From Sulfidibacter corallicola (lineage in GTDB: Bacteria > Acidobacteriota > Holophagae > Acanthopleuribacterales > Acanthopleuribacteraceae): 64,000 nt of DNA. The position numbers and the translations under genes were made by a program. The stretch spans positions 4,489,001 to 4,553,000 of the forward strand of contig NZ_CP071793.1 in the NCBI RefSeq assembly GCF_017498545.1, in the 5' to 3' direction. Of this stretch, positions 26,844 through 35,876 are shown in pieces; positions within the stretch are counted from its first letter, which is position 1, and every line of letters starts with the position of its first letter. The notes beneath the pieces are model-generated. The model was not told the origin of the DNA and did not search any database. It saw nothing but the letters and a program-made list of their open reading frames with translations.

Positions 26844-28121
26844 TTAAGCGAGATGGGCTTCGGCGAATTCGTCGATCGCTTTGACCGCCTGGCTGAGACC
26901 GTCTTCTCGATTGAGTTTTTCGGCCATTTCTTTGGCGTTGCGATCCAGCGTCGCCTTGTTTTCCAAGATATAGCCGATCCGTTCACTGATATTGGCAACG
27001 TTGAGTTCCGTGCGAGCCACCGGTTTGGATCCCAAGCCTTTTTTATTCACCGTGTCGCCCCAGAAAAATTGATCGTTGCCGTGGGGGACCACAATCTGCG
27101 GTACGCCGGCTTTGGTCGCGTTCGTGGTGACCCCGGCTCCGCCGTGATGGATCACGAACGCCGCGTGGGGAAACAGGTGTTCGTGGGGAATGTAGTCGAC
27201 GAAGAGCACGTTGCCGTTGGCATTCGCATCGCTCAGATTGCCCCAACCCCGCTGGATGATGGTTCTCATGCCATGCTTCTCGAGCGCTTCCAGGATGATC
27301 TTGGCGGCCTCTTTGCCGTGCGCCTCGTCTCCACCCATGGAACCGAAACTGACGACGGCGGGCGCATCTTCGTGATCCAAAAAGGCGGCGACCTCCTCAC
27401 TCATTCGATAGTCCCTTTTTGGTAGGGACCAAATGCCGGTCAAGACCGTAGGGTGCTGCGGCTTTTCGGGGAAGGGTATCAAGTTATCGGAAGTAGCCAG
27501 CAGATTCAAGTAAGGCGACATCGAGAAAAAGCCCAGATCCGATCGGGTGGAGCCCCGATCCTTTCCGAACGCGATGATCGATTTAAACGCCGATTGCTTG
27601 AACATCCATTTCATCAGTTTCCAGACCGCGCCATTGAGCGGCCCCATTTTGATGGGTCCGGCTCCCATGATCACATATTTCTTGTTGGGGATGCCCACGG
27701 GTGCGGGATAACCCTGAATCCAGGGTTTTTTGGAGACCTCGGCGGCAACCTGCGCGGCCCAATCGCTTGGGTGGCAAATCGCAAAATCGCAGGACTTCAT
27801 GATGTCCATGCACCGATCGAAACGCGCCTCGATGTCGCGGGCCAAATGGCCGCTCAGCGCCAACTCGGCCTGTTTTTCCGGCTTTTCGCCTTCGGTTTCC
27901 ATGAATAACCGAGTCACTTCCTCTTTGGAAATGTCAGGTGGAATGGCGATGAAGTCCATGCCCTTCTTGGCGACGCCGTCTTCGAACATGGCGCTGGTGC
28001 AAAATTTGACGCCGTGCCCGATCGACTTCAGTTTTTCGGCCAGCGGCAGCAAGAAATGGATATCACCCCAGGTACCGAGCGTAAAAAAGCCAATATTTAA
28101 TTTCTTCATGACCGTATTCAT
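26844..28121 (-). CDS. MGT/UGT-type glycosyltransferase (GT1 family)
   Basis: A 425-residue GT-B glycosyltransferase that would transfer a nucleotide-activated sugar to a small lipophilic acceptor. The N-terminal fold starts at KKLNIGFFTLGTWGDIHFLLPLA, typical of YjiC/MGT enzymes. The C-terminal donor site has the family pattern: VVSFGSMG, a Q-R-G-W-G segment, VDYIPHEHLFPHAAFVIHHGGAGVTT, and a PHGNDQFFWG motif where the HGGAG histidine and the DQ pair contact the nucleotide sugar. I chose ATG 28121 because GGAG lies nine bases upstream; a longer frame to 28187 adds unrelated residues, and ATG 28109 is a further possibility. It faces away from the carbamoyltransferase. It may glycosylate the polyketide, or act in self-resistance as macrolide glycosyltransferases do. 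Confidence 0.9.
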   Translation of the reverse strand: MNTVMKKLNIGFFTLGTWGDIHFLLPLAEKLKSIGHGVKFCTSAMFEDGVAKKGMDFIAIPPDISKEEVTRLFMETEGEKPEKQAELALSGHLARDIEARFDRCMDIMKSCDFAICHPSDWAAQVAAEVSKKPWIQGYPAPVGIPNKKYVIMGAGPIKMGPLNGAVWKLMKWMFKQSAFKSIIAFGKDRGSTRSDLGFFSMSPYLNLLATSDNLIPFPEKPQHPTVLTGIWSLPKRDYRMSEEVAAFLDHEDAPAVVSFGSMGGDEAHGKEAAKIILEALEKHGMRTIIQRGWGNLSDANANGNVLFVDYIPHEHLFPHAAFVIHHGGAGVTTNATKAGVPQIVVPHGNDQFFWGDTVNKKGLGSKPVARTELNVANISERIGYILENKATLDRNAKEMAEKLNREDGLSQAVKAIDEFAEAHLA

Positions 28122-28714
28122 CACCTTTCTCTCCCACGGAGTTGCTCCGTACACTTCCGCCTTGGCACCGAGACCGAGCCACCACATGTGCCATTGCCAC
28201 CAAACGGACGAATGTTTCCGCTGATGACTTGATGATTTGACAGGCCGGAACTACGTTTCGAGTTTTCCTGCCCTCAATCGATTTCAGAATGAACTGTATT
28301 CAGATTTTGCCACCAATTTACGAAGAAACACAATGGAAAGCAAGGCAAAAGCAGGGCTATCGCCTTTAAATCCATTGGGCAATCCGCCTGGCATCGGCAC
28401 GGAAACAGTGAAAACGGGGCGAAGACAGGCACCCACATCCCACAAGCTCATATTTTTCAACACCTTATTAGACTCCCCAAGCTCGATGAGGCTTAGATTG
28501 ACCGGTGCCGGCGGCAAAATTCGATCAAATTTCCGGCCATTTCCAACTGGATTTACGGCGCTCGCCCTAGTGCATCTTTTGTTGCCAAATGTGAAATGTT
28601 TCTTTAATCTGGCCTCAAAAGTAAGTTTGGAATTCATATCACGGCTCCGGCCGAGGCGAAAAGCACCGACCGGAGATGAATTTGGCCGCATATTTATGAA
28701 ATTGAGGAAAAAAG
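28122..28714. other. 593-base divergent intergenic region
   Basis: Separates the start of the glycosyltransferase (minus strand) from the start of the carbamoyltransferase (plus strand), so it must hold both promoters unless they are transcribed from further away. It is more AT-rich than its neighbours. I see no convincing open frame, no clear -35/-10 pair and no strong hairpin. A GAGGA ribosome site lies just before ATG 28715. Confidence 0.6.
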
Positions 28715-30451
28715 ATGAATACGTACTACATCGGCTTGGCGACGACGTTTCACGATCCGGCCTTGGCCGTGGTGAATTCCGACGGCGAGATCGTCTTTGC
28801 CGAAGCCACCGAAAGATACTATCAAAACAAGCGCGCCGTCGGTTGCCCGGCAGATGACACCGAATGGGCGCGGCATGTGATTTCCAAGTATACCGACCCC
28901 GATGCCAATTTCGTGGTCGCCGGTTCGTGGAACACACGGATGCATCGTTTTTTGAAGAGAATCGATTTTTTGGGCCTGGCCAATCCCTTCAAGATTCATC
29001 GCCACGACCAGCTCGCCCCGATGGGTTTCGCGACAAAACACGAGGGCTTGTGGATTTGCATCATGCAGTTGACTGCGTTCAACCGATCGGGCGCGGGTTT
29101 CGGGTTGACCCTGGCCGAGCACTTCAACAATCGCAAGGTCCGCTTCACCAACTTTCAGCACCACTTGACCCATGCGGCGGCAGCCTGTCATATGAGCCCG
29201 TTCGAAAGCGGTGCCTGCATGGTGGTGGACAGCAGCGGAGAAAAAGGGTCGATCTCTTATTTCGAATACAAAGCCGGAAAACTGCGCCAGATCCGCCAAC
29301 TCAAGGGCCCGGCAAGCCTCGGCGCGCTCTACTCCGCGGTCACCAACTATTGTGGGTTTCAGGCAGCCAAGGGTGAGGAATGGAAAGTGATGGGATTGGC
29401 CCCGTACGGCAAACCGATCCCCGAAGTCTACGCGGCCTTCAAGGAGCTTCTCAAAATCGAAGGCCTGGACTTCAAATATACCGGTAAAGCCAATTTCCAA
29501 AAGCTGATGCGGCACTTGGAATCGGCCAGGAGGCCGTCCGACCGTTCCGCACGGGATGCCGCCGACCTGGCCTGCACCATTCAAACCATCTACGAAGAAT
29601 CGATGACCGAACTGCTGCAGAACTTTTATGGGGAAGGCCTATCCGAGAACCTGATCCTGAGCGGCGGTTGCGGCTTGAACTCGGCCTACAACGGCAAGAT
29701 CATCAAGCAAACGCCCTTCAAACAAGTCTATGTGCCCTGTGCACCGGGAGATGACGGAAACGCGGTGGGGGCTGCCCTGCTCGCATACCGCGAGGACCAT
29801 CCCGACGCCGCCCCCAGAACGCAGGTTCACCATCCCTATTTAGGGTCATCGTTGTCGCCGCGCGGTTTGGAGAAAATAAAGAACTTCGGTCGATTCCAAA
29901 AGATACGCCATATTCCCGACACCATTCACCAAGAAGCCGCCGCTCTCTTGGCGGAGGGCAAACTGTTGGGCTGGGCCCAAGGCAGGGCCGAGTTCGGCCC
30001 CCGGGCTTTGGGGAACCGTTCCATTCTGGCCGATCCGCGGCCGGCAGGAATGAAGGACATGATCAACATGAAGGTCAAATTCCGCGAGGAGTTTCGCCCC
30101 TTCGCCCCCGCCATTTTGCATGAATTCGGCCCGGACTGGTTTGAAGACTACCAGGAATCGCCATACATGGAGCGAACCCTGCGATTCAAGGACGAGATGA
30201 AAGACAAAGTGCCGGCCGTGGTGCATGCCAACCAAACCGGCCGACTACAAACCGTCAAACGAGAATGGAACGAGCCCTATTACCGGCTCATCAAGGCATT
30301 TTATGATTTGACCGGCATTCCCATCGTGCTGAATACCAGTTTCAACGTCATGGGCAAACCGATCATCCATTCCGTGGAAGACGCGCTCGGCGTGTTCCTC
30401 ACGACGGGCCTGGACGCGCTGGTTCTGGAAGGTTACTTAATAGAGAAATGA
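28715..30451 (+). CDS. NodU/CmcH family O-carbamoyltransferase
   Basis: A 578-residue enzyme of the family that makes carbamoyl-adenylate from carbamoyl phosphate and ATP and transfers the carbamoyl group to a hydroxyl. The N-terminal Kae1-like part starts GLATTFHDPALAVV and carries the metal-binding HHLTHAA motif (H149, H150, H153) and the MVVDSSGEKG strand. The C-terminal YrdC-like part contains GWAQGRAEFGPRALGNRSILADP, with the conserved arginines, and the LNTSFNVMGKPI segment. Length and layout match full-length family members. The start has GAGGA upstream. Neighbouring polyketide and sugar-transfer genes suggest the acceptor is the polyketide or a sugar attached to it; this is inference. 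Confidence 0.92.
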   Translation: MNTYYIGLATTFHDPALAVVNSDGEIVFAEATERYYQNKRAVGCPADDTEWARHVISKYTDPDANFVVAGSWNTRMHRFLKRIDFLGLANPFKIHRHDQLAPMGFATKHEGLWICIMQLTAFNRSGAGFGLTLAEHFNNRKVRFTNFQHHLTHAAAACHMSPFESGACMVVDSSGEKGSISYFEYKAGKLRQIRQLKGPASLGALYSAVTNYCGFQAAKGEEWKVMGLAPYGKPIPEVYAAFKELLKIEGLDFKYTGKANFQKLMRHLESARRPSDRSARDAADLACTIQTIYEESMTELLQNFYGEGLSENLILSGGCGLNSAYNGKIIKQTPFKQVYVPCAPGDDGNAVGAALLAYREDHPDAAPRTQVHHPYLGSSLSPRGLEKIKNFGRFQKIRHIPDTIHQEAAALLAEGKLLGWAQGRAEFGPRALGNRSILADPRPAGMKDMINMKVKFREEFRPFAPAILHEFGPDWFEDYQESPYMERTLRFKDEMKDKVPAVVHANQTGRLQTVKREWNEPYYRLIKAFYDLTGIPIVLNTSFNVMGKPIIHSVEDALGVFLTTGLDALVLEGYLIEK

Positions 30452-30532
30452 GCCTTGGACCGTTTTCTCTTTGGCAATATGGCACTTCTGGCTCTGGGTT
30501 CCGCACGGGATTTGATGGCCGGTCGCTCGATC

Positions 30533-33166
30533 CTAGTCCAGACGCGATGCGATCGTCGCGGCATTCAGCCGTTCGAGGTACCTGCGGTAGAGACGCGTAT
30601 CCGGGTGCTGGCTGCCCAACCGTCGTTCGGCCATCCGCAGTGCGGCCTGCATCTCGGCGAGGCCCTCGTTTCTACAGCCCATCGCCGTGCGTGCCTGTCC
30701 CAAGGTAAACCGCGTCCGCAGCGTTTTGAGATGACCGGACCCGAAGACCACCCGGCGCCCTCGCAAAGCGCGCTCCAGCACCGGCTCCGCCTGATCCGGC
30801 AGGCCCAACTCGACCAGTGCGTCGCCCATACCGTGCCCGAGCAACAGGACGACCGGGTGAGGGTCACCCAATTTTTGGCGCGCATCCGCAAAAACCGTCG
30901 CCAGGAGGTCGAAGGCCTCGGCCATCCGGCCCTGATCGGCGAGAACCACGGCCAAGTTGTTGCGGGTCGTCAAGGTGTCGGGGTGAAGGGGCCCGAGGTG
31001 ATGGGTCCGATCGGCCAATACGCGGCGATACCCGGTTTCGGCGGCGATCAATTCGCCGCGACGGTGGAGCAGCTCGCACATATTGTGGCGGGCGCTGGAG
31101 GTGAAAGGATGATCCTCGCCGCGTGACTCACGGTGCAGCATCAGGTTGGTCGAGAGCAGATCCTCGGCTTCGGTCAGATGCCCGGTGGTGACCAGAAGGT
31201 GCGCCAGGTTGTTGCGCGTGGCGGTGGTCCGCGAGTCATCGTCGGGAAGCACGGAGACTTGGGTGGCGAGGGTCGCGCGGAGCAGTTCCTCGGCCTGGCG
31301 AAGCCGTCCCGCATCGCGCCACGCCGTGGCCAGGCCTCCCGCCAATGCCAACGTCAAGCTGTCCGTCTTCCCGAAATGGGCGCGGGCCTCGCGCCAGGCC
31401 TCGCGATAATGTGCTTCGGCCTCCCGCAGTTCACCCGACTCGGCGCAGACGAAGGCCAGCAGGCCCCGCAGTTGAAGCCGACCGCGCACATCGCCGGTCC
31501 GATCCTCATCGTGCAGGCGGAGCGCCCGATTCAATTCCTCTTTGGCCAAAGTGGGATTCCCCGCGCGATGCATGGTCGTCCCCAGTTGGGTGCGCAACGT
31601 GGCCTCCATTCCCGGATCCGCATCGCCCACCAAGCCCAGACGGGCGGAGACCTGGCGCCAATAGGCCTCCGAGTGAGGACCCGGCAGAACCGGGCGACGC
31701 GCCTCGTCGGGTGGATCGGCCGCATAACCGTCGATCGGATCGGACAGCTTGACCAGCGCGCGAGACAACTCGTTCAGGTGATGCGCGCGCCGCTCCGCTT
31801 CAAATTGGGCCGTTTCCAAACTGGAAACCTCTTGCCGATGCCGCTCCATCTTCCAGAGCGAGGTTCCCGAAACCAACAGCAACACGAGAAACACCGCGCA
31901 AACCGCACTCACGGCCACGCGGTTGCGGTGAAGCCATTTCACGGTTCCGTACAGCGGCGAAGGTGGCAAGGCGGCCACGGGCCGATGGTCCAGATAACGG
32001 CTCAAATCCGCCGCGAAGGCCTCGCAAGAGACGTAGCGGTCGGCGGGCAGCGCGGCCGTGGCCTTGTAAATGATGGCGCGGATCTCGGGATCGAGTCGGG
32101 CCAACAGATCCTCCGCCGACAGGGCCACATCCAAATCCATTCCCGGAAAATCCGCATGCCGCACGGGGCTTCTGCCGATCGAAGCCGAAAACCGCCGTGC
32201 GACACGGGCCGCATGCGCTCGGCGCGCCTCGTTTCCGGCCAACAGCTCGAGCAGAATCAGCCCCAAGGCGTATTGATCGCAACGCGCGTCGATGTTTGCC
32301 GCTCGACCCAGGGCTTGTTCCGGACTCATGAAACTGGGTGTCCCGAAACAACCCGAGTTGACACCTCCCACCGGTCGATCCCCGCTCGCGAGGGAGGCGC
32401 CCAACTTTGCGATGCCGAAATCGATGATCTTGGGAACCGGCTGACCATCGGTCTCGCCGACCAACACGTTGGCCGGCTTGATATCGCGATGAATGACGCC
32501 TTTTCGATGGACGTGATCGATGCCTTTGACGAGCGGCAGCATCAGTGCGATGCGATCGCGTGTCGCAAGATCCCTCTCGGCGCAGTACCTTGTGATCGAA
32601 GGCCCGTGCACGTACTCCATGGCGAAGAAGGGGCGGCCCTCGGCGGTTTTGCCCGAATCGACCACGAACACGATATTGGGGTGGTTCAACGAAGCGAGCA
32701 CGCCCTGCTCCGCGTAGAAACGCGGCAAGTAGGCGGCCCGACACCATTTGCGGGCCAACACCTTGACCGCCAGGAATCGCTGCAGGTGGCCACCCTGAAC
32801 CACCTTGTAGACCTCGCCCATGCCGCCCTGTCCCAAGCGACCGGCCACCTGATAGCCTGGCAGGACCGGCCAGTCTCCACCAGCGCGCACCTCGTCCTCG
32901 GCAGGAAGAAAATCGACCATCCAGTCGGCCCATGCCGACGGCTCGAGCTCCCAAGGGACGAGTCTCGGTTGGTTCAGGAGATCGCACGATTCGGCCGAAA
33001 GGGAGCGCACCTCGGCCCACATGCGCGTCAACTCGCGCGCCAACTCCGAATCGTCACCACATCGTTCCCGCAACAGGTTGCGGCGCTCCGGCTGCGACAG
33101 CGGCAGTCCCTGTTCGAAGAGCCGGCGCAACTCGAGCCAGCGCGATTCGGATTCGATCGCCCTCAT
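30533..33166 (-). CDS. Ser/Thr protein kinase, PknB type, with membrane segment and TPR sensor tail
   Basis: An 877-residue membrane kinase. The kinase domain spans about 105-390: glycine loop GRLGQGGMGEVY, ATP lysine in AVKVLA (K135), catalytic HRDIKPAN (D228), DFG at 249-251 and the SPEQALG activation segment. A hydrophobic stretch at about 417-438 should cross the membrane. The remaining 440 residues are helical repeats of the TPR type (patterns such as ALRLHDEDRTGDVRGRL and AEDLLSTNLMLHRESRGEDH), probably a sensing or binding region. The ATG at 33166 overlaps the sigma factor stop as ATGA, so both proteins are probably made together and function together. A TTG two codons upstream is a less likely start. 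It converges with the carbamoyltransferase. Confidence 0.93.
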   Translation of the reverse strand: MRAIESESRWLELRRLFEQGLPLSQPERRNLLRERCGDDSELARELTRMWAEVRSLSAESCDLLNQPRLVPWELEPSAWADWMVDFLPAEDEVRAGGDWPVLPGYQVAGRLGQGGMGEVYKVVQGGHLQRFLAVKVLARKWCRAAYLPRFYAEQGVLASLNHPNIVFVVDSGKTAEGRPFFAMEYVHGPSITRYCAERDLATRDRIALMLPLVKGIDHVHRKGVIHRDIKPANVLVGETDGQPVPKIIDFGIAKLGASLASGDRPVGGVNSGCFGTPSFMSPEQALGRAANIDARCDQYALGLILLELLAGNEARRAHAARVARRFSASIGRSPVRHADFPGMDLDVALSAEDLLARLDPEIRAIIYKATAALPADRYVSCEAFAADLSRYLDHRPVAALPPSPLYGTVKWLHRNRVAVSAVCAVFLVLLLVSGTSLWKMERHRQEVSSLETAQFEAERRAHHLNELSRALVKLSDPIDGYAADPPDEARRPVLPGPHSEAYWRQVSARLGLVGDADPGMEATLRTQLGTTMHRAGNPTLAKEELNRALRLHDEDRTGDVRGRLQLRGLLAFVCAESGELREAEAHYREAWREARAHFGKTDSLTLALAGGLATAWRDAGRLRQAEELLRATLATQVSVLPDDDSRTTATRNNLAHLLVTTGHLTEAEDLLSTNLMLHRESRGEDHPFTSSARHNMCELLHRRGELIAAETGYRRVLADRTHHLGPLHPDTLTTRNNLAVVLADQGRMAEAFDLLATVFADARQKLGDPHPVVLLLGHGMGDALVELGLPDQAEPVLERALRGRRVVFGSGHLKTLRTRFTLGQARTAMGCRNEGLAEMQAALRMAERRLGSQHPDTRLYRRYLERLNAATIASRLD

Positions 33167-33762
33167 CGACAATCCGCAGGCAGAACGGTCCGAAGCCAGG
33201 CGCGGCCGAAGACCAGGTCGCGCTTCACGGTACTGTCGGAAAGGCCGGTGAGTTCGGCGATTTCCCCGCGGTTCATGCCGAATAGGTGGTGGTAACTCAA
33301 CACGCGAGCGGCACGCGCATCCCGATCCGCCAATCGAGCCAGGACCTCACCCAGCAGGACCCACTCTTCCTGAGTGTACCGGCTCCTCGCGGGGACATGG
33401 CGGGCCTCGTCAAAGGGGAGCGCCTCCCTGCCGTCACCGCGTTTTCGGGCCGAGCGAGCCTCGGCGCGATTGATCAGGAGCCGGCGCATCGCCACGACCG
33501 CCATCTTCAGGAAATGTTCGCTGTCGTGACAGGGGCGGCTCGAACTCCGGGCCAAGCGCAGGTACAGCTCGTGGGTCAGTGCGGTGGGCGACAGTGTCTC
33601 GTCGGGGCAGCCACGGGCCGTCAACCAGACGGCACGCCGGTAGAGGTCCGCGTGGACCAAGGGCCAGATGCGGCCCAGCACGGAGCCCAAATCGCGACGG
33701 TACTGGCGCAAGAGACGCGTGACCACACCACCCTCCGCCCATTCGGATGGAGAGGTTGTCAT
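33163..33762 (-). CDS. ECF-type RNA polymerase sigma factor
   Basis: A 199-residue sigma factor of the ECF group common in Acidobacteria and Planctomycetes and usually linked to PknB-like kinases. Region 2 is visible as LSPTALTHELYLRLARS...HFLKMAVVAMRRLLINRAE, and region 4 as a helix-turn-helix FGMNRGEIAELTGLSDSTVKRDLVFGRAWL that would read the -35 element. I chose ATG 33762 because AAGGA lies about ten bases upstream; an upstream in-frame start at 33822 would add 20 residues with no family match. It is the first gene of a two-gene unit with the kinase. The kinase may control it by phosphorylation, as proposed for related pairs; that is inference. No anti-sigma gene is visible. Confidence 0.9.
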   Translation of the reverse strand: MTTSPSEWAEGGVVTRLLRQYRRDLGSVLGRIWPLVHADLYRRAVWLTARGCPDETLSPTALTHELYLRLARSSSRPCHDSEHFLKMAVVAMRRLLINRAEARSARKRGDGREALPFDEARHVPARSRYTQEEWVLLGEVLARLADRDARAARVLSYHHLFGMNRGEIAELTGLSDSTVKRDLVFGRAWLRTVLPADCR

Positions 33763-34014
33763 GGAAACAAATCCTTGTTTTGCTGAAATTATTCGCGAGT
33801 AAGCATACCTCAACCAAACCAAAAAGCAAAACTAAAACACCCCAAAGGAATAAACCCCAAAAAACCGGCAATTTGAAATAACTCCAAATCCAACCCTCAG
33901 AGTTTTTTGGATATTCAGACATTGTTTTGCGAGATTCTTTGGCGCTTTCTTTTTTTCACCAGGATGTCGTCGCTCAGGCCGAGGGCCGTTTGGACTTTAC
34001 AGCGTCTGTCACCT

Positions 34015-34066
34015 AAGAGCCGCGAACCAGCGGGCAAACCCACTCGATTTCGAGAAAGAAACAGCA
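34015..34066. repeat. 52-base direct repeat, copy 1
   Basis: Nearly identical to 34265-34317, with about four substitutions and one or two small gaps. The core contains GCGGGCAAACCC followed by the inverted repeat CTCGA-TT-TCGAG and an A-rich end. Weaker similarity on the 5' side suggests both are parts of a longer degraded element. Origin unknown. Confidence 0.8.
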
Positions 34067-34264
34067 CGCCTGGTTTCTGGAGAAGGGCCATGGGTCGTTC
34101 ATCGAAAAAATTTAGCAGGAACCCATGAACATCGGAAAGCAGGAAGGGACCGGTATTTGTACACATCATGGTCCTGTTTTTCCTGGTTTCTATCATTCCT
34201 GTCTTCCTGATGAAGATGTGACGACGACAAGACCCAGCTCAGGTTGAATGCACCACTTTGTTTC

Positions 34265-34317
34265 AAGAGCGCCACGAACCAGCGGGCAAACCCCCTCGAT
34301 TTCGAGAAAAAAACAAC
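34265..34317. repeat. 52-base direct repeat, copy 2
   Basis: Second copy of the element at 34015-34066, in the same orientation, offset 250 bases. It shares the GCGGGCAAACCC core and the CTCGA-TT-TCGAG inverted repeat. Likely a dispersed non-coding repeat; the rest of the genome would be needed to confirm. Confidence 0.8.
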
Positions 34318-34368
34318 GCGAAGCGAGCCAGCATGGTGGTCCCGGCTGCTCGAGGGGGCGTCGTGCAG

Positions 34369-34410
34369 GGCCGGTAAGGCACGGCCGGTATGGCACTGCC
34401 GGCAAGACAG
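34369..34410. repeat. three imperfect 14-base tandem repeats
   Basis: Units at 34369-34382 (GGCCGGTAAGGCAC), 34383-34396 (one change) and 34397-34410 (about five changes). Upstream of the GT4 gene; no function evident. Confidence 0.6.
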
Positions 34411-34450
34411 GGGCTTTCTTACGCGCCCTTAACTTTCCACTCGCGCGCGG

Positions 34451-34480
34451 TTGACACAGGACTCACCAAGGACTCTTTTT
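34451..34480 (+). promoter_or_regulatory. possible sigma-70 promoter for the GT4/PAP2 genes
   Basis: A consensus -35 TTGACA at 34451-34456 is followed after 17 bases by TCTTTT, a poor -10. It is 140 bases upstream of the GT4 start and points the right way. Weak evidence. Confidence 0.25.
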
Positions 34481-34598
34481 CCATTCACGATCCACTGACA
34501 CGGGCCCCCTAGACTCGTTCCAATGGCTTGAAAGACGCTGATTTGCCTCGGTGCGGCCTCGGCAAACCAATCGTGTTCGCCATCACTTCCTCTCCCAA

Positions 34599-35876
34599 AT
34601 GGATGTTTCCAAGCTCATGAGCCAGCCAATGACCCAAGCTTCCGCTTCGCCCAAACCATTCCGGCCCTTGACCATTGCAGTGGTCACCGAGACCTACCCA
34701 CCCGAAATCAACGGCGTTTCCAAAACCATCGGCCGAATGGTGGAGGGCCTCTTGGCACGCGGCCACCAGATTCACCTGTTTCGGCCACGCCGTTCCGGAG
34801 AAAGTTGTGAATGCGATCGAGAAGGCCTTCAAGTGGTGACGCTTCCGGGAGCCCGCATCCCGTTTTACCGCGAGCTGCGTTTCGGCTTGCCGATGGTGCG
34901 CACCTTGATGCACCACTGGCGCCGCCACCGGCCCGACGTCGTGCAGGTCGTCACCGAGGGTCCGCTCGGATGGGCCGCCGTGTCCGCGGCAAAGAAGCTG
35001 AACCTGCCCGTGGTCACCGAGTTTCACACCAACTTCCACGCCTATTCCAATTACTATCGGCTGGGTCTGATTTCCAAAATCGTGGCGAAGTATCTGAAAT
35101 ATTTTCACAACCGCATGGGGCAAACACTGGTACCCACTCTCGAGATGAAACAGCGGTTGGGCGCCGAGGGTTATCAGGACCTGAGCGTCGTCGGCCGCGG
35201 CATCGACCCGAACCTGTTCAATCCCGAACGTCGCAGCGCGGATCTGCGCGCATCGTGGGGTTTGAAGGCGGGCGATCGTGCGGTGATCTACGTCGGTCGC
35301 ATCGCCCCCGAGAAAAACATCGCGCTGGCACTCGAGGCGTTCGAGGCCATGCGCCGGCGCGATCCGCGCCTGGTGTTCGTGGCGGTGGGCGACGGCCCGG
35401 CCCGGCCGCAACTGGAGCAGCAATATCCCCACGCGATCTTCGCCGGGATGCGGAAGGGCGAAGACCTGGCCAGCCACTACGCTTCGGGTGACATCTTCCT
35501 CTTTCCCAGCGTCACCGAGACCTTCGGCAACGTGGTGCTGGAAGCCATGGCGAGCGGGCTGGCGATCGTGGCCTTCGACTATGCCGCCGCCAATCTCTAC
35601 CTTACCGACGGCGTATCGGCCCTGCTGGCCCCTTTCAACGTCGCCGAGGCCTTCGTCGCGCGAGCCGAATCGCTCGCCGTCAATCCCGAAATCGTCCACC
35701 AACTGAGAGGAGAAGTGAGGGAACCGGCCCAGGCCTGCAGTTGGGCGCGGATCATCGCGGACCTCGAAGCCGTGCTGACAAAGCACGATGAGGGAGAAGG
35801 AGCACACCATGCCCGCCTCGAGGCTAAAGCTAACCTTGTTGCGCATGGACCGGATCGAAGGCCCATGGTGCCTTAA
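34599..35876 (+). CDS. GT4-family glycosyltransferase
   Basis: A retaining GT-B glycosyltransferase of about 425 residues, of the group that includes MgtA/PimB-like mannosyl- and glucosyltransferases acting on membrane lipids. The N-terminal domain starts at LTIAVVTETYPPEINGVSKTI, a hallmark of this subgroup, and continues with VTEFHTNFHAYSNYY. The donor domain shows VIYVGRIAPEKNI, FVAVGDGPARPQLE and the EX7E-like segment LFPSVTETFGNVVLEAMASGLAIVA. The start is uncertain: ATG 34599 and ATG 34617 both lack a good ribosome site, and ATG 34551 is open too. Its C-terminus overlaps the PAP2 gene by 68 bases in another frame, an unusually long overlap. With a PAP2 phosphatase next to it, lipid glycosylation is likely; the substrate is unknown. 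Confidence 0.88.
   Translation: MDVSKLMSQPMTQASASPKPFRPLTIAVVTETYPPEINGVSKTIGRMVEGLLARGHQIHLFRPRRSGESCECDREGLQVVTLPGARIPFYRELRFGLPMVRTLMHHWRRHRPDVVQVVTEGPLGWAAVSAAKKLNLPVVTEFHTNFHAYSNYYRLGLISKIVAKYLKYFHNRMGQTLVPTLEMKQRLGAEGYQDLSVVGRGIDPNLFNPERRSADLRASWGLKAGDRAVIYVGRIAPEKNIALALEAFEAMRRRDPRLVFVAVGDGPARPQLEQQYPHAIFAGMRKGEDLASHYASGDIFLFPSVTETFGNVVLEAMASGLAIVAFDYAAANLYLTDGVSALLAPFNVAEAFVARAESLAVNPEIVHQLRGEVREPAQACSWARIIADLEAVLTKHDEGEGAHHARLEAKANLVAHGPDRRPMVP

Larger units (their letters stand above)
33763..34598. other. 836-base intergenic region with repeats, no convincing gene
   Basis: Lies between the divergent sigma factor (minus) and the GT4 gene (plus). The part next to the sigma factor (33790-33900) is A-rich on the plus strand and is the likely promoter area for the sigma/kinase unit. 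Further on it holds two copies of a 52-base direct repeat and a short GC-rich tandem repeat, listed separately. Short open frames occur on both strands, but none has a ribosome site or a recognisable product. Confidence 0.6.

Noticed and set aside
28122..28187. Longer start for the MGT-like glycosyltransferase.
   Set aside because: The added residues do not match the family, whose fold starts within a few residues of ATG 28121.
28410..28450. Sequence resembling a dispersed GACAGGCACC-type repeat.
   Set aside because: Only one copy in the window and no hairpin, so it cannot be supported here.
31133..33295. 720-codon plus-strand open frame opposite the kinase and sigma factor.
   Set aside because: The minus strand carries full kinase and sigma motifs; the plus-strand product is low-complexity and Arg/Gly/Gln-rich.
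33915..34454. Several short open frames in the sigma/GT4 gap.
   Set aside because: No ribosome sites, no recognisable product, and they span the direct repeats.
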